A program made the translations under genes and the position numbers. From the NCBI GenBank assembly GCA_004297165.1, contig SCUJ01000008.1:372001-436000 (forward strand): a stretch of 64,000 nucleotides of DNA, read 5' to 3'. Positions 31,265 through 42,015 of this stretch are shown here, piece after piece (positions within the stretch are counted from its first letter, which is position 1; the number at the start of each line of letters is the position of its first letter). The stretch is from Gammaproteobacteria bacterium. Lineage in GTDB: Bacteria; Pseudomonadota; Gammaproteobacteria; Eutrophobiales; Eutrophobiaceae. The notes below the pieces were generated by a model, which was not told the DNA's origin, did not search any database, and saw only the letters and a list, made by a program, of their open reading frames with translations.

Positions 31265-31402
31265 TGAGACGGCGCCTCAGTCAATCTGAAAGCTGTGTTG
31301 TTGCCGAAAAAAACAGGCTAGAATAATCTACCGAGAAAGCGGCTTAGATAGTTCGAAATAACTGACAACACCCGATTAGTCAAACAGGAGAGGAAACTGA
31401 AC

Positions 31403-31900
31403 ATGAGAAACATCAAGAACATACTCGTAACGGCATGCGCCATCTTGTGCGTCGGTGCGCCTGCACAGCAGTTGATCGCGGCTGACAGCGGCGTCCAGGT
31501 CGGCGTGTTGGAATGCAAGGTCGTCCCCGGCTCCCGGGTCAATCTGCTGGTCCGCTCCACTGCCGATGTGGAATGCACCTACAACAACCAGGGCACCATC
31601 GAGCGTTATGTCGGCGAGACAGGCATCGGCCTTGGTCTCGACCTCAGCTTCAAACAGGACGAGCAGTTGCATTTCGCGGTCTTTGCCGCCAGCAATAACA
31701 TCAATCCTGGCGGTCATGCCCTGGCCGGCAGATATGTCGGCGGCGAAGCGACCGCGACCGCTGGCGTCGGCCTCGGCGCGAAGGCGCTCATCGGCGGCGG
31801 CAACAACAACTTCAGCCTGCAACCGCTGGCCCTGGAGACCAACACAGGCCTGGGCGCCTCCGGCGGCCTGAGCTTCCTGTATATCGAAAAGGCACAATAG
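31403..31900 (+). CDS. DUF992 family exported protein
   Basis: 165 aa with a cleavable signal peptide (ILVTACAILCVGAPAQQLIAA). The mature part follows the DUF992 pattern: VQVGVLECKVVPGSR, ECTYNNQGTIERYVGETGIGLGLDLSF, then a glycine-rich ALAGRYVGGEATATAGVGLGAKALIGGGNNNFSLQPLALE. Likely a small beta-sheet periplasmic or outer-membrane protein. It has a strong ribosome-binding site (GGAGAGGAA) and follows the giant oxidoreductase by 138 bp, but is followed by a hairpin and is probably its own unit. Function unknown for the family. Confidence 0.85.
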   Translation: MRNIKNILVTACAILCVGAPAQQLIAADSGVQVGVLECKVVPGSRVNLLVRSTADVECTYNNQGTIERYVGETGIGLGLDLSFKQDEQLHFAVFAASNNINPGGHALAGRYVGGEATATAGVGLGAKALIGGGNNNFSLQPLALETNTGLGASGGLSFLYIEKAQ

Positions 31901-31921
31901 CAACACCGTTTCACGCAGTTC

Positions 31922-31947
31922 GGGCGCCGGTCAAAGTGCCGGCGCCC
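31922..31947 (+). terminator. Hairpin after the DUF992 gene
   Basis: Perfect 9-bp arms GGGCGCCGG/CCGGCGCCC around an 8-nt loop, 21 bases after the stop. A T run is absent (CCCTCACTT follows), so termination efficiency is doubtful. Confidence 0.45.
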
Positions 31948-32019
31948 CCTCACTTAGCAACCCCCCTCGGCGCAAGCCACCTACAGATCAAATTATCCCC
32001 AGGCCAGCAGGAAACATCC

Positions 32020-32466
32020 GTGCAGGCGTCAACCGATCCCCCAATACAATGGCGGCCTTGCGGCCTTTTACGCCGTTTTCTCGCCATGGCCTACGACGGC
32101 GTATTGCTGATCTCCGTGCTGTTTCTGGCTACGGCCTTGCTCATGCCGTTCACGGGAGGGGCGATTACGAGCGGCAACCACCTGTTCCGGGTTTATCTTC
32201 TGATTTGGAGCTACCTCTATTTCTGCTGGCCCTGGGTAAAGGGCGGTCAGACACTCGGCATGCGGGCCTGGCGCATCCGCGTAAGCCAGGCCGACGGCGG
32301 GCGTCTGGGATGGAAACACGCCACGCTGCGATTTTTCCTGGCGATCGTCTCCTGGCTTCCGGCGGGAACCGGATATTTGTCGTCGCTATTCGATGAGCGA
32401 CAACGGACATTGCACGATCGACTCTCCCGGACCCGTCTGGAAGCGCTGACCATCGTAAAGGATTGA
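32020..32466 (+). CDS. RDD family membrane protein
   Basis: Small integral membrane protein of about 148 aa with the RDD hallmarks: LLRRFLAMAYDGVLLISVLFLATALL (Arg and Asp in the first helix), a second helix LFRVYLLIWSYLYFCWPWV, GGQTLGMRAWRIRV, a third helix in FFLAIVSWLPAGTGYLSSL, and QRTLHDRLSRTR at the end. GTG 32020 has AGGA eight bases upstream and is preferred to an ATG at 31936, which lies in the preceding hairpin. Convergent with lptG, 15 bp apart. RDD proteins are of uncertain function, some linked to ion or protein transport. Confidence 0.85.
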   Translation: MQASTDPPIQWRPCGLLRRFLAMAYDGVLLISVLFLATALLMPFTGGAITSGNHLFRVYLLIWSYLYFCWPWVKGGQTLGMRAWRIRVSQADGGRLGWKHATLRFFLAIVSWLPAGTGYLSSLFDERQRTLHDRLSRTRLEALTIVKD

Positions 32467-32481
32467 GATTAGACACACGTA

Positions 32482-33546
32482 TCAGGCCCTGGCGCGCAAG
32501 GAATGCAGGACATAGACCAGCAATAAGCCGGTCGGCAAGGCCACGCTGGGCAAGGCCGGCCAGTGATAAACGATCCCAAGATGTCCGGTTATCTGATTGA
32601 CGATATGAAAAACGATGCCGGCGAGGGCGCCGAAGAAGATCTGCCGCGCGACCGGCGTCTGCCGTGAATGCGTCCGCACCAGGGGGATGGCCAGGAGCAG
32701 CATGGTCAGGATCGCGAATGGTTTGGTGAACTTGGTCCAGATCGCCTGTTCATAACGCGAGGTATCCTCGGCATTCTGCTCCAGGTATTCGACATATTTA
32801 TATAATCCCTTCAAGGTGAGCCGCTGCGGTTCCATGATGACGGAATTGAACAGCGCGGGTTGTAATTCCGATTCCCAGATCCCCGTCTCATGCCTGGTCT
32901 GGCTGACACCGGATTCCGAGATCTCCGTCTGGGTCAAATCCTCGAGCAACCAACGATCTCCGGCATAACTGGCCTTGGCGGCAAAAGTGGCGCTCCGAAG
33001 TTGGTCCCCCTCATCGAACTCGTAGATATACAACTCTTCCACCCGGTTATCCGGCAGGATCTTCCTGACATTGACGAAGCTGTTGCCGTCCTTGCCCCAA
33101 AAACCGTTCCGCGCATTCATTGCGAGCCGGTCGGACAAGGCCATGGATCGGCGTTGCTGCGCCAGTTCCTCAGTCACGGGCGCGATTAATTCCCCGGTGA
33201 TCACCGCCCCGACAATCAGCAGAAATCCGGCCTTTGCCAGCAGCACGGAAAGTTCGAGGCGTGAGACCCCGGCGCAGCGGATCGCCGTAAGCTCGCTGCC
33301 ATGTGCGAGAACTCCCAGCGCCGCCATGCCGCCGATGACCGCAGCTATCGGGAACAAATCATAGGCCAGCCGGGGGGTGGTCAGGAGGACATACAACATG
33401 GCATCGCCGACGCCATAATTGCCGCGTCCCGTGAGTTCCAACTGATCGATGACGGAAAAGAAGGCAAACAGGGAGACCAGCACCAGCAATGCCGACAGCG
33501 TAACCCAGCATAGATTTATCGTCAGGTAACGTTGCAGGATCTTCAT
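32482..33546 (-). CDS. lptG: LPS export ABC transporter permease LptG
   Basis: Inner-membrane permease of the LptB2FGC complex that extracts LPS for transport to the outer membrane; 354 aa. Six-helix topology with a central periplasmic beta-jellyroll domain. Visible: QRYLTINLCWVTLSALLVLVSLFAFF, RLAYDLFPIAAVIGGMAALGVLAHGSELTAIRCAGVS (coupling region) and C-terminal LPTGLLLVYVLHSLRARA. Its ATG overlaps the lptF stop by four bases (ATGA), indicating coupled synthesis of equal subunits. Confidence 0.96.
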   Translation of the reverse strand: MKILQRYLTINLCWVTLSALLVLVSLFAFFSVIDQLELTGRGNYGVGDAMLYVLLTTPRLAYDLFPIAAVIGGMAALGVLAHGSELTAIRCAGVSRLELSVLLAKAGFLLIVGAVITGELIAPVTEELAQQRRSMALSDRLAMNARNGFWGKDGNSFVNVRKILPDNRVEELYIYEFDEGDQLRSATFAAKASYAGDRWLLEDLTQTEISESGVSQTRHETGIWESELQPALFNSVIMEPQRLTLKGLYKYVEYLEQNAEDTSRYEQAIWTKFTKPFAILTMLLLAIPLVRTHSRQTPVARQIFFGALAGIVFHIVNQITGHLGIVYHWPALPSVALPTGLLLVYVLHSLRARA

Positions 33547-34655
33547 TGTGCAGCGCCTGTCATCGCCGCATCGGCGCGCGCGGCCCCGCGAAAGGCCTTC
33601 TGCTGCTGCCTATACAGGACCAGCATCAAGACGGCGAGTCCGAGATGAACCCCGGAAAGCCCCAGCCACGGCGGCAATGCCTCCTGTATCGTCAGGGTGC
33701 GGGAAATACTGAGCAGATTGCTATATATGAAATAGATCGACACGGCGATCAGCAACGCGAGATAACGGTTGGCGCCGAAGGAGAACCGCGTGATGATGAT
33801 GCCGAGCAGCGGGAGGAGCAGAGAGGCAATCACATAAGCCAGCCGCCATTGCAACTCGGCGCTGTGCTCCGGCCCGGCACCACGCAGGAGTTCCAGGGTC
33901 GGCGCCCCTTCAAGCCGCCTGGATGCGGCGCCAACATTACCCGCGTCGATGAGTTGCCCGTATCTACGATAACTGGTGATTTGATAGCCCCCGCCTTCCC
34001 GCGGCAAGAGATACCGGCGACCGTTGGCGAATACGATATAGCGGCTGCCACTCTGCTGCTCGACCTTAAAACTTGCTGCATTCGAAGTCAGCAGACTGAC
34101 CCGTCCGCTGTCCCTGACTTGGAGAAAAACGCCTTGCATCGTTTGCGCATCGGCGGTCATCTCATCGACATACACCACACGGTCGCCATCGCTGAACTCC
34201 TTGAACCGGCCCGGGGTAATCCCCGAGATGTCAGATTCCCTTTGCGCCCTGAGACGTAACTGTTGCACTTCGTTCTCGGCCCACGGGGATACGCCGAAGG
34301 CCATGATGGCGACCACTGCGGCATAGATCAGGGATATTTTGCATACCGACCTGATTTTGAAGCCGATGCCTAGCCCGGCAACCCGCATGATGACGATCTC
34401 CCGATCGCCGGAGAGCCGCGTCAACGCCAGAATCACGGACAGAAACACGGCCACCGGCAGCAGCCGCGGGATCACCGCGAGCATCTTGGTCGTCAGCACG
34501 CTGAGCAATAGTTCGCCGGGCAGGCGACCGGCCGCTGCATCCTCGAGATAATCGACGAACCGGTGACTCGTGAGGATCAGCGTCAGCAGGACGATGATCC
34601 AGATCAGCTTTTCCAGGATCTCCCGCTGGAGATATTGTTCCAGTATCATTTTCAT
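33543..34655 (-). CDS. lptF: LPS export ABC transporter permease LptF
   Basis: Second permease of the LPS extractor; 370 aa. Six helices with a periplasmic domain. Visible: ILEQYLQREILEKLIWIIVLLTLILTSHRFVDYLEDAAAG, TKMLAVIPRLLPVAVFLSVILALTRLSGDREIVIMRVAGLG, and YKSA-like C-terminal helices ending LGLAVLMLVLYRQQQKA. In-frame ATGs at 34655 and 34649 are equally plausible. Divergent from pepA across about 106 bp. Confidence 0.95.
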   Translation of the reverse strand: MKMILEQYLQREILEKLIWIIVLLTLILTSHRFVDYLEDAAAGRLPGELLLSVLTTKMLAVIPRLLPVAVFLSVILALTRLSGDREIVIMRVAGLGIGFKIRSVCKISLIYAAVVAIMAFGVSPWAENEVQQLRLRAQRESDISGITPGRFKEFSDGDRVVYVDEMTADAQTMQGVFLQVRDSGRVSLLTSNAASFKVEQQSGSRYIVFANGRRYLLPREGGGYQITSYRRYGQLIDAGNVGAASRRLEGAPTLELLRGAGPEHSAELQWRLAYVIASLLLPLLGIIITRFSFGANRYLALLIAVSIYFIYSNLLSISRTLTIQEALPPWLGLSGVHLGLAVLMLVLYRQQQKAFRGAARADAAMTGAAQ

Positions 34656-34761
34656 GGTTTTTCAACTGCCTGCTAGGCAGCAAGGGCCGAAAAAACTACA
34701 CTAGGCGTGCCTGCCTTCGGGCCAGGTAACCTCCACATTCGACCGAATAGTACAGATTATT
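34656..34761. promoter_or_regulatory. lptF-pepA divergent control region
   Basis: The gap carries promoters for both directions. A 5-bp-arm inverted repeat CTGCC-TGCTA-GGCAG at 34666-34680 sits just upstream of lptF. I could not assign confident -35/-10 pairs. Confidence 0.35.
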
Positions 34762-36258
34762 ATGGAATTCATCATTAAGAGCGGTAATCCGGAAAAACAG
34801 CGCACCGGCTGTCTGGTGGTGGGCATCACCGAGCCGCGCCGCCTGACTCCCGCGGCGGCGGAAATTGATCAAGCCGCCGATCGCCATATCTCCAGGATTT
34901 TGCGCAAGGGCGACATCTCCGGCAAACCGGGACAATCCCTGTTGCTGCATAACGTTCCAGGCACCCTCGCGGACCGCGTCCTGCTCATCGGCTGCGGCAA
35001 GGAACGCGACCTTGACGATCGGCAGTACCGGACCATCATCGGCAATGCCATGAACCAACTGGGACAGACCGGGTCAATCGAGGCCGTCAGCTATCTCACC
35101 GAACTCAACGTAAAAGGCAGGGACTACTACTGGAAGGTCCGGCAGGCCGTGGAAGTCGCCGCCGCCCAGGCCTACGAATTCCGCGAATTCAAGAGCAAGC
35201 CCGCCAAGGATCGCAAACATCTGCGCCGCTTCACCCAGATGGTCGCATCGAGACGCGATCTGCCGCTCGGCATGCAGGCAGTCGCCGACGGCAAGGCCAT
35301 CGCCAACGGCATCCGCCTCACGCGCGATCTGGCGAACCGTCCGGCCAACATCTGCACCCCATCGTATCTGGCCGCGCAGGCCCAGCATCTCGCCAAGACC
35401 CACCCGGCGATCAAGGTGACCGTGCTGGAAGAGGACGCCCTGAAAAAACTGAAGATGCACTCCCTGCTGTCCGTGGCCCAGGGCTCGGCCCAACCGCCCC
35501 GCCTCATCACCCTCGAATACCGCCGCGGCGAACGCAACGGCCGGCCGGTGGCGCTCGTGGGCAAGGGCATCACCTTCGACACCGGCGGGATCTCGCTCAA
35601 GCCCGCCGCCAACATGGATGAGATGAAATACGACATGTGCGGCGCGGCTTCCGTCCTCGGCGTCTTTGCCGCGGCGGCCGAGATGAAATTGCCGATCAAT
35701 CTGGTCGGCGTCATCCCGGCGACGGAAAACATGCCGGGGAGCAAGGCCACCCGCCCGGGAGATATTTACACCAGCATGTCCGGGCAGACGATCGAGGTCC
35801 TCAACACCGACGCCGAAGGCCGCCTGATCCTCTGCGACGCCCTCACCTACAGCGAACGTTACAATCCCGAGGTCGTGATCGATATCGCGACCCTGACCGG
35901 GGCCTGCGTCATCGCGCTCGGCAAATACGCCTCGGGGCTCCTGGCCAATCACAATCCCCTGGCGAAGGATCTGCTGAGCGCCGGGGAGACCTCCGGGGAT
36001 CGCGCCTGGCAGTTGCCGCTCTGGGAGGAATATCAGAAGGCCCTGGACAGCCCCTTCGCGGACATGGCCAACGTCGGCGGACGGGACGCGGGGACCATCA
36101 CCGCCGCGTGTTTCCTCTCGCGGTTCGCCAAGAAACTCCACTGGGCACATCTCGACATCGCCGGGACAGCCTGGATCTCGGGAGACAAGAAAGGCGCAAC
36201 CGGCCGTCCGGTGGCATTGCTGACGCAGTACCTGCTGGACCGCTGCCGCAAGGATTGA
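34762..36258 (+). CDS. pepA: Leucyl (cytosol) aminopeptidase, M17 family
   Basis: Hexameric two-metal aminopeptidase of 498 aa, releasing N-terminal residues from peptides; E. coli PepA also binds DNA. Catalytic domain signatures: [32 protein letters not shown] (metal Lys/Asp), [17 protein letters not shown], and the M17 motif [16 protein letters not shown]. The N-terminal domain is normal in length. First gene of the pepA-holC-orf-valS unit. Confidence 0.96.
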   Translation: MEFIIKSGNPEKQRTGCLVVGITEPRRLTPAAAEIDQAADRHISRILRKGDISGKPGQSLLLHNVPGTLADRVLLIGCGKERDLDDRQYRTIIGNAMNQLGQTGSIEAVSYLTELNVKGRDYYWKVRQAVEVAAAQAYEFREFKSKPAKDRKHLRRFTQMVASRRDLPLGMQAVADGKAIANGIRLTRDLANRPANICTPSYLAAQAQHLAKTHPAIKVTVLEEDALKKLKMHSLLSVAQGSAQPPRLITLEYRRGERNGRPVALVGKGITFDTGGISLKPAANMDEMKYDMCGAASVLGVFAAAAEMKLPINLVGVIPATENMPGSKATRPGDIYTSMSGQTIEVLNTDAEGRLILCDALTYSERYNPEVVIDIATLTGACVIALGKYASGLLANHNPLAKDLLSAGETSGDRAWQLPLWEEYQKALDSPFADMANVGGRDAGTITAACFLSRFAKKLHWAHLDIAGTAWISGDKKGATGRPVALLTQYLLDRCRKD

Positions 36259-36275
36259 CCAACCGCTGAACCGGC

Positions 36276-36716
36276 ATGACGCGAGTCGATTTCTACAGCC
36301 TCCCGGAACGCGGCAACTCCGGCAAGACCGCTTGTGTTCTGGCCGAGAAGGCGCGACAACGCGGCCATACCATCCGCATCCGCGCGGCCACCCGTGAGGA
36401 GGCCCTGCAACTGGACGAGCTGCTGTGGACCTTTCGCGATATCAGTTTCATCCCGCACCAGCTCGCCGATGATGCCGGTGAAACAACCGCCCCGGTGACC
36501 ATCGAATGGGAAGGCGCAGAGGCTGATGCGGGCGACGTGCTGGTCAACCTGACCGCAGCCATGCCGGCAGAGGCCGGGCGTTTCAGCCGCATCATCGAGC
36601 TGGTCCCGGCGGACGCCGAGGGACGTCAGGCGGCGCGCGAACGTTTCCGGCTATACCGCGAACAGGGGCTTGAACTGCACCATCATGAAATGGGCCAGGG
36701 CGATGCCGATGCCTGA
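36276..36716 (+). CDS. holC: DNA polymerase III chi subunit
   Basis: Clamp-loader accessory subunit that binds SSB at the replication fork; 146 aa. Family signs: N-terminal TRVDFYSLPERG, ACVLAEKARQRGHTIRI, LDELLWTFRDISFIPHQL and LVNLTAAMPAEAGRFSRIIELV. Starts 17 bp after pepA and overlaps the next gene, an arrangement usual in gammaproteobacteria (pepA-holC-valS). Confidence 0.93.
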   Translation: MTRVDFYSLPERGNSGKTACVLAEKARQRGHTIRIRAATREEALQLDELLWTFRDISFIPHQLADDAGETTAPVTIEWEGAEADAGDVLVNLTAAMPAEAGRFSRIIELVPADAEGRQAARERFRLYREQGLELHHHEMGQGDADA

Positions 36717-37083
36717 CGATCCCAGACCGGCGACCGGCCTGGCGCAGCAACTGGATGAACTCGATGCCCTGCTGCCGGAACTGATCGGCAAAAACCCGAC
36801 TGTGTCGCGTGTGGAGACCAGCCCCGAGGCCCCGCCACGCGCCGGGATCCCGGTGCTGGATCGTCCGGTGACGCCTGACGAACTCGACAATCAACCACCC
36901 TTGGAATCCGCTGCCGCCGGCTACACACCGCAAGAGGTGGCCGCGCTGCTGGACAAAATGGAACTGCGTTTTATTAATGAATTGGACAAGATGATTACTG
37001 ATCTCAAAGACCGTCTCGGCATCGAAACCCCACGCAAGGTCCAACGCGAGGATCCTGAAACCGACACCGATGGCGACTGGTAG
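36703..37083 (+). CDS. Conserved-position hypothetical protein between holC and valS
   Basis: About 126 aa, acidic and soluble with no signal peptide. The N-terminal part has [21 protein letters not shown]; the middle is Pro-rich; the C-terminal half has a predicted amphipathic helix ([30 protein letters not shown]). Start is ATG 36703 or 36709, overlapping holC by 8-14 bp, and it ends 2 bp before valS, so it is translationally embedded in the operon. I do not recognise a family. Confidence 0.75.
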   Translation: MPMPDDPRPATGLAQQLDELDALLPELIGKNPTVSRVETSPEAPPRAGIPVLDRPVTPDELDNQPPLESAAAGYTPQEVAALLDKMELRFINELDKMITDLKDRLGIETPRKVQREDPETDTDGDW

Positions 37084-37085
37084 CC

Positions 37086-39848
37086 ATGGATAAAACCTAT
37101 AACCCCGCCGCCATCGAAACCCGCTGGTACGCGGCCTGGGAAGGTCAGGGATTGTTTCAGGCCGCGGGCGATGGCGCGCCCTATTGCATCATGCTGCCCC
37201 CGCCCAACGTCACCGGCAGCCTGCACATGGGACACGCCTTCCAGCAGACCCTCATGGATGTCCTGATCCGCTTCCATCGCATGCAGGGCGACAACGCCCA
37301 CTGGCAATGCGGCACCGATCACGCGGGCATCGCGACCCAGATGGTGGTGGAGCGGCAACTGGAGGCCCAGGGCCTCAGCCGCTTGCAGCTTGGCCGCGAC
37401 AAGTTCACCCAGGCGATCTGGGACTGGAAGGAAACCTCCGGCAACACCATCACCCGGCAGTCCCGCCGGCTGGGGACCTCGATGGACTGGTCGCGGGAGC
37501 GCTTCACCATGGATGCGGGATTATCCGCCGCGGTCACCGAGGTCTTCGTCCGCTTATATGAAGAGGGACTGATCTACCGCGGCAAGCGCCTCGTCAACTG
37601 GGACCCGGTCCTGCATACCGCCATCTCGGATCTCGAGGTGGTCGCCGAGGAGGAAGACGGGTTTTTCTGGCATATCCGTTATCCGCGCTCCGACGGCAAG
37701 GGTCATATCACTGTCGCCACCACGCGTCCGGAGACCATGCTGGGCGACCTGGCGATCGCGGTGCATCCCGCAGACGAACGCTACCGCGATCTGATCGGCC
37801 AGAGCGTGATCCTGCCGCTCTGCGATCGCAACATCCCCGTCATCGCCGACGAATATGTCGATCCCGAGTTCGGCACCGGCTGCGTCAAGATCACCCCGGC
37901 GCACGATTTCAACGATTATGCCGTCGGGCAACGGCATGGGCTCGGTCTCCGCAACATCTTCACGATCGATGCCGCCATCAACGAGAACGGACCCGCCGCC
38001 TATCAGGGACTGGATCGCTACGCGGCGCGCAAACGGATCCTCGCCGATCTCGATGCCGCCGGGCTGCTGGAAAAGACCGAGGCCCGCCGTTTGGTCGTCC
38101 CGCGCGGGGACCGCTCCCATGCGGTCATCGAGCCGTACCTCACGGATCAGTGGTACGTGAAGATCCAGCCGCTGGCGGAACCCGCGATCCTCGCCGTTGA
38201 GGAAGGCCGGATCCGTTTCGTGCCGGGGAACTGGTCCAAGACCTATTTCGAATGGATGCGCAACATCCAGGACTGGTGCATCAGCCGCCAGCTCTGGTGG
38301 GGGCACCGCATCCCGGCCTGGTACGACGAGGCCGGCAACATCCATGTCGGCCGCAACGAAGCGGAAGTCCGCGCGCGGCATCGACTTGCACCCGAGTTGT
38401 CGCTGCGGCAGGACGAGGATGTCCTCGATACGTGGTTCTCCTCCGCGCTCTGGCCGTTCTCCACCCTCGGCTGGCCCGAGCTTACCCCGGAGTTGAAGAC
38501 CTGGTATCCGTCGAACGTGCTTGTCACCGGCTTCGACATCATCTTCTTCTGGGTCGCGCGCATGATCATGTTGGGACTCAAGTTCATGGGCGATGTGCCG
38601 TTCCGCGAGGTCTACATCACGGGCCTCATCCGGGATGAACAGGGACAGAAGATGTCCAAGTCCAAGGGCAATATTCTGGACCCCCTGGACCTCATCGACG
38701 GCATCGGCCTGGAGGACCTCGTCGCCAAACGCACCCGCGGGCTGATGCAGCCCCAGGACGCGCCACGGATCGAAAAATCCACCCGCAAACATTTTCCGGA
38801 CGGCATCGCCGCCTACGGCACGGACTCGCTGCGGTTCACCTTCGCCTCGCTCGCCTCCTCCGGCCGGGATATCCGTTTCGATGTCGGCCGGATCCAGGGT
38901 TACCGGAATTTCTGCAACAAGATCTGGAACGCCGCCCGTTACGTCCTCATGACGATCGAGGCCGCGGACTGGTATCGCCCGGATGCGCCGCGCGCGCTGG
39001 GTCTGCCCGAACGCTTCATCCTCGCCCGTCTCGGCGAGACTTTGACGACAGTACATGCGGGCCTCGGCGCTTACCGGTTCGACCTCGCCTCGGCGGCCAT
39101 CTACGAATTCATCTGGGATGAGTTCTGCGACTGGTATCTGGAGATGTCCAAACCCGCATTGACCTCCGCGACAACTGATCTGGCGCGCAAATGCGGGACT
39201 TGCCACACCTTGATCCGCGTGATGGAGGCCATCTGCCGCATGGCGCACCCCTTCATGCCGTTCCTCACCGAGGAGATCTGGCAACGCGTCGATCCCTTCC
39301 TTAATCGCGCCGGCGGCAGCATCATGCGTCAGCCTTATCCTGCCGCACAGGATTTCCCTCAAGACGAGAGCGCCATCGTCACGGTGACCTGGCTCAAGCA
39401 GTTCATCATGGGCGTGCGCCGGATCCGGGCGGAACGGGACATCCCGCCGGGCAAACATTTGTCCGTTCAGATCAAGGGCGGCGCGGCGGCGGAACACGGC
39501 TGGCTCAGGGAAAATCTGGAGGTGGTCAGGTCACTCGCGCGGATCGACGCCATTACTCCCACCGACACGGAACCGGAAGATGCCGTGATCGCGCTCGCCG
39601 GCGAGATGACCCTGCTCGTGCCGCTCGCCGAGCTTATCGACCTCCAGGCCGAACTCGCCCGCCTCAAAAATGATCTCGGACGCAAACAAACCGAGATCGA
39701 TCGCCTGCAAGGGAAGCTCGATAACCGGAACTTCGTTGAACGCGCGCCTCAGGAAGTCGTGGCGCAGGAACGGCAAAAGCTGGAAGAGACCCGGAGCGCC
39801 TTCGCCACGCTGCAAGCGCAGCATGATCGCATCGCCGCTTTGGTTTAA
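37086..39848 (+). CDS. valS: Valyl-tRNA synthetase
   Basis: Class I aminoacyl-tRNA synthetase charging tRNA-Val, with editing; 920 aa. HIGH motif in [25 protein letters not shown] motif in [20 protein letters not shown]. The CP1 editing region lies at about 195-340 ([27 protein letters not shown]), and [17 protein letters not shown] follows. A C-terminal coiled coil ([26 protein letters not shown]) is typical of ValRS. Last gene of the pepA-holC unit; its stop overlaps a small minus-strand orf. Confidence 0.98.
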   Translation: MDKTYNPAAIETRWYAAWEGQGLFQAAGDGAPYCIMLPPPNVTGSLHMGHAFQQTLMDVLIRFHRMQGDNAHWQCGTDHAGIATQMVVERQLEAQGLSRLQLGRDKFTQAIWDWKETSGNTITRQSRRLGTSMDWSRERFTMDAGLSAAVTEVFVRLYEEGLIYRGKRLVNWDPVLHTAISDLEVVAEEEDGFFWHIRYPRSDGKGHITVATTRPETMLGDLAIAVHPADERYRDLIGQSVILPLCDRNIPVIADEYVDPEFGTGCVKITPAHDFNDYAVGQRHGLGLRNIFTIDAAINENGPAAYQGLDRYAARKRILADLDAAGLLEKTEARRLVVPRGDRSHAVIEPYLTDQWYVKIQPLAEPAILAVEEGRIRFVPGNWSKTYFEWMRNIQDWCISRQLWWGHRIPAWYDEAGNIHVGRNEAEVRARHRLAPELSLRQDEDVLDTWFSSALWPFSTLGWPELTPELKTWYPSNVLVTGFDIIFFWVARMIMLGLKFMGDVPFREVYITGLIRDEQGQKMSKSKGNILDPLDLIDGIGLEDLVAKRTRGLMQPQDAPRIEKSTRKHFPDGIAAYGTDSLRFTFASLASSGRDIRFDVGRIQGYRNFCNKIWNAARYVLMTIEAADWYRPDAPRALGLPERFILARLGETLTTVHAGLGAYRFDLASAAIYEFIWDEFCDWYLEMSKPALTSATTDLARKCGTCHTLIRVMEAICRMAHPFMPFLTEEIWQRVDPFLNRAGGSIMRQPYPAAQDFPQDESAIVTVTWLKQFIMGVRRIRAERDIPPGKHLSVQIKGGAAAEHGWLRENLEVVRSLARIDAITPTDTEPEDAVIALAGEMTLLVPLAELIDLQAELARLKNDLGRKQTEIDRLQGKLDNRNFVERAPQEVVAQERQKLEETRSAFATLQAQHDRIAALV

Positions 39849-40051
39849 TTGTCTGCTAATGGCGGCCTGGTTATTTGTTGCCACGACCGCCGCCGTCTCT
39901 GTTTGAGACGCGCGTTCCGCTCGCGCTCATCACACCCCCGCCGGGCAGCCTCGATCCAGGATTGCCACAGTGGCGGCCGCGCAAGGTGGCTGCGTTCGTT
40001 GGCCCGCAGCCATTCCCGTAAATCGCCGAATACGCCACGCTTCCCTGTCAT
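39845..40051 (-). CDS. Small basic protein translationally coupled to prmC
   Basis: 68 aa, Arg-rich, with [47 protein letters not shown]. Its ATG overlaps the prmC stop as ATGA (40048-40051), the standard coupling arrangement, and it ends overlapping the valS stop by four bases. No known family recognised. The coupling and the lack of waste space argue for a real gene; the short length and high Arg content argue caution. Confidence 0.45.
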   Translation of the reverse strand: MTGKRGVFGDLREWLRANERSHLARPPLWQSWIEAARRGCDERERNARLKQRRRRSWQQITRPPLADN

Positions 40052-40908
40052 GGTCTGTTTCCGAGGGAGACCCGCTCGTGTCCAGCGAGGTCCCGCAGGG
40101 TTTCCGGATCCTGGTAACCGGAGGCGGCGAGCAGCGCACGCACCGCAGCGCCCTGCGTGGCGCCATGTTCCAGCATGAGGCAGGCCCCGATCTTAAGATG
40201 ATCGAATGCGGCGGGGATGATCCGCCGGATCGGCCCCAGACCATCGACTCCGCCGTCCAGGGCGAGCCGCGGTTCATGGGCAGTCTCCCCCGTATATAAG
40301 GCAGGATCGCCGGAGGCCACATAAGGCGGATTGCTGAGGATCAGGTCGAAGGCCGTCTCCCCGAAATTGATCAGCCAGTCCACCTGTTGCAGATGGACGT
40401 TCGGCAGATCCCCGGCCGCGCGGTTGACCTCGGCCGTTGCCAGCGTCTTTGGGTCGATATCCGTCGCATACACCGTGCAAGCGGGGCGTTCACTCGCGAT
40501 GGCAAGGGCGATCGCGCCGCTCCCCGTGCCCAGATCCAGGATCCGCCAGGCCGCCTGTGCCGGGATCTGCTCCAGCGCGGCGGCGACGATCAACTCCGTC
40601 TCGGGCCTGGGGATCAGCGTCGCCGGGGTGACCTCGAGATCCAGATTCCAGAATCCCCGCCGGCCGATGAGGTAGGCGACCGGATACTCGGTACGGCGTT
40701 TCCCGATCAGCGCCCGGAACTCCAGTGCGGCGGGTTCTGTTGCTTCCAACTCCGGATGCGCATACAGGCCTTCCCGGCGAATCCCGAGGACCTGCGCGAG
40801 CAGCAATTCCGCATCGAGACGCGCGGACTCCAGATGCGCCAGATCCCGGCAGGCCTCACGCAACAACTCGCGCACGGTCGCACCCGTGCGCAAAGACCGA
40901 TCAGCCAT
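40048..40908 (-). CDS. prmC: Peptide chain release factor N5-glutamine methyltransferase
   Basis: AdoMet-dependent methylase of the GGQ glutamine in RF1/RF2; about 286 aa. Motif [17 protein letters not shown], the catalytic [14 protein letters not shown], and upstream [26 protein letters not shown]. Start at ATG 40908 ([16 protein letters not shown]) overlaps the prfA stop by eight bases; the upstream start at 40944 would overlap more. It sits directly after its substrate gene prfA, as usual. Confidence 0.95.
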   Translation of the reverse strand: MADRSLRTGATVRELLREACRDLAHLESARLDAELLLAQVLGIRREGLYAHPELEATEPAALEFRALIGKRRTEYPVAYLIGRRGFWNLDLEVTPATLIPRPETELIVAAALEQIPAQAAWRILDLGTGSGAIALAIASERPACTVYATDIDPKTLATAEVNRAAGDLPNVHLQQVDWLINFGETAFDLILSNPPYVASGDPALYTGETAHEPRLALDGGVDGLGPIRRIIPAAFDHLKIGACLMLEHGATQGAAVRALLAASGYQDPETLRDLAGHERVSLGNRP

Positions 40909-41986
40909 CCGCCAGGGCCGCGAGCTGATCCGCCTGATATTCATTGATCAAGGGATCGATGATGAGGTCGAGGCGCCCTTCGAGGACCTCATCGAGCTTG
41001 TAGACCGTTAGATGGATGCGGTGATCCGTCACCCGCCCCTGGGGGAAATTATAGGTCCGGATGCGTTCCGAACGGTCCCCGGTCCCTACCAGGTTGCGGC
41101 GGTTTTCCGCGGTCTCGGCGGCCTGTTTGCGGCGTTGTTCGTCGAGGAGTTTCGCCTGCAGGAGGGCCATCGCCTTGGCGCGGTTCTTGTGCTGGGAGCG
41201 TTCATCCTGGCACTCCACCACGGTATTCGTGGGGATGTGCGTGATGCGGATCGCCGAATCCGTCTTGTTGACATGCTGTCCGCCCGCCCCGGAGGCCCGG
41301 TAGGTATCAATGCGCAGCTCGGCCGGATTGATCTCGATCTGGCTGATCTCGTCGATCTCCGGCAGCACCGCGACGGTGCAGGCGGAGGTGTGGATCCGGC
41401 CCTGCGATTCCGTGTCCGGGACCCGTTGCACGCGGTGCGCGCCGGATTCGAACTTGAGCCGGGAATAGGCCCCGTCGCCGATGATCTTCAGGATCACCTC
41501 CCGGTAACCGTTGAGGTCGCTCCAGTTGGCGCTGATGAGTTCGGTCTTCCAGCCGCGCTGCTCGGCATAGCGGCTGTACATGCGCAGGAGATCCGCGGCG
41601 AAGAGCGCGGCCTCCTCGCCACCGGTCCCGGCCCGGATCTCCACGAAGATGTTCCGCTCATCGGCGGGGTCCCTGGGCAGCAACAGCTTTTGTATGTCCA
41701 GCTCCAGTCGGGAGACCTCGGTCTCCGATTGCGCCAGTTCTTCCTCCGCCAGGGCGCGGATCCCGCTGTCGCTGTCCCGCAGCATCTCCCGCGCGGAATC
41801 CTGTTGCGCGCGCGCCTTGCGGTAGTCGTTGAAACAGTCGACCACCGGGCCGATGTCGGAGGCCTCGCGGCTCAGATCGCGAAACTTGTTCTGATCGTTG
41901 ATGATGGAAGGGTCCGACAGCAGGGCGTACAACTCCTGTTGGCGATCGACGAGATTTTCCAGTTTGCGTTGCAGGCTTTCCTTCAT
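40901..41986 (-). CDS. prfA: Peptide chain release factor 1
   Basis: Recognises UAA and UAG stop codons; 361 aa. The stop-recognition PxT tripeptide appears as PDT in [20 protein letters not shown], and the peptidyl-transferase GGQ motif is in [19 protein letters not shown], the Gln methylated by PrmC. An RF1 assignment fits PxT rather than SPF of RF2. Located 29 bp after hemA and overlapping prmC. Confidence 0.97.
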   Translation of the reverse strand: MKESLQRKLENLVDRQQELYALLSDPSIINDQNKFRDLSREASDIGPVVDCFNDYRKARAQQDSAREMLRDSDSGIRALAEEELAQSETEVSRLELDIQKLLLPRDPADERNIFVEIRAGTGGEEAALFAADLLRMYSRYAEQRGWKTELISANWSDLNGYREVILKIIGDGAYSRLKFESGAHRVQRVPDTESQGRIHTSACTVAVLPEIDEISQIEINPAELRIDTYRASGAGGQHVNKTDSAIRITHIPTNTVVECQDERSQHKNRAKAMALLQAKLLDEQRRKQAAETAENRRNLVGTGDRSERIRTYNFPQGRVTDHRIHLTVYKLDEVLEGRLDLIIDPLINEYQADQLAALADG

Positions 41987-42015
41987 ATCGACAACTCACA
42001 TCACTCCAGCGTAGT

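Noticed and set aside
37554-39497. Long minus-strand frame opposite valS
   Set aside because: Same reason: antisense frame in a G+C-rich synthetase gene.
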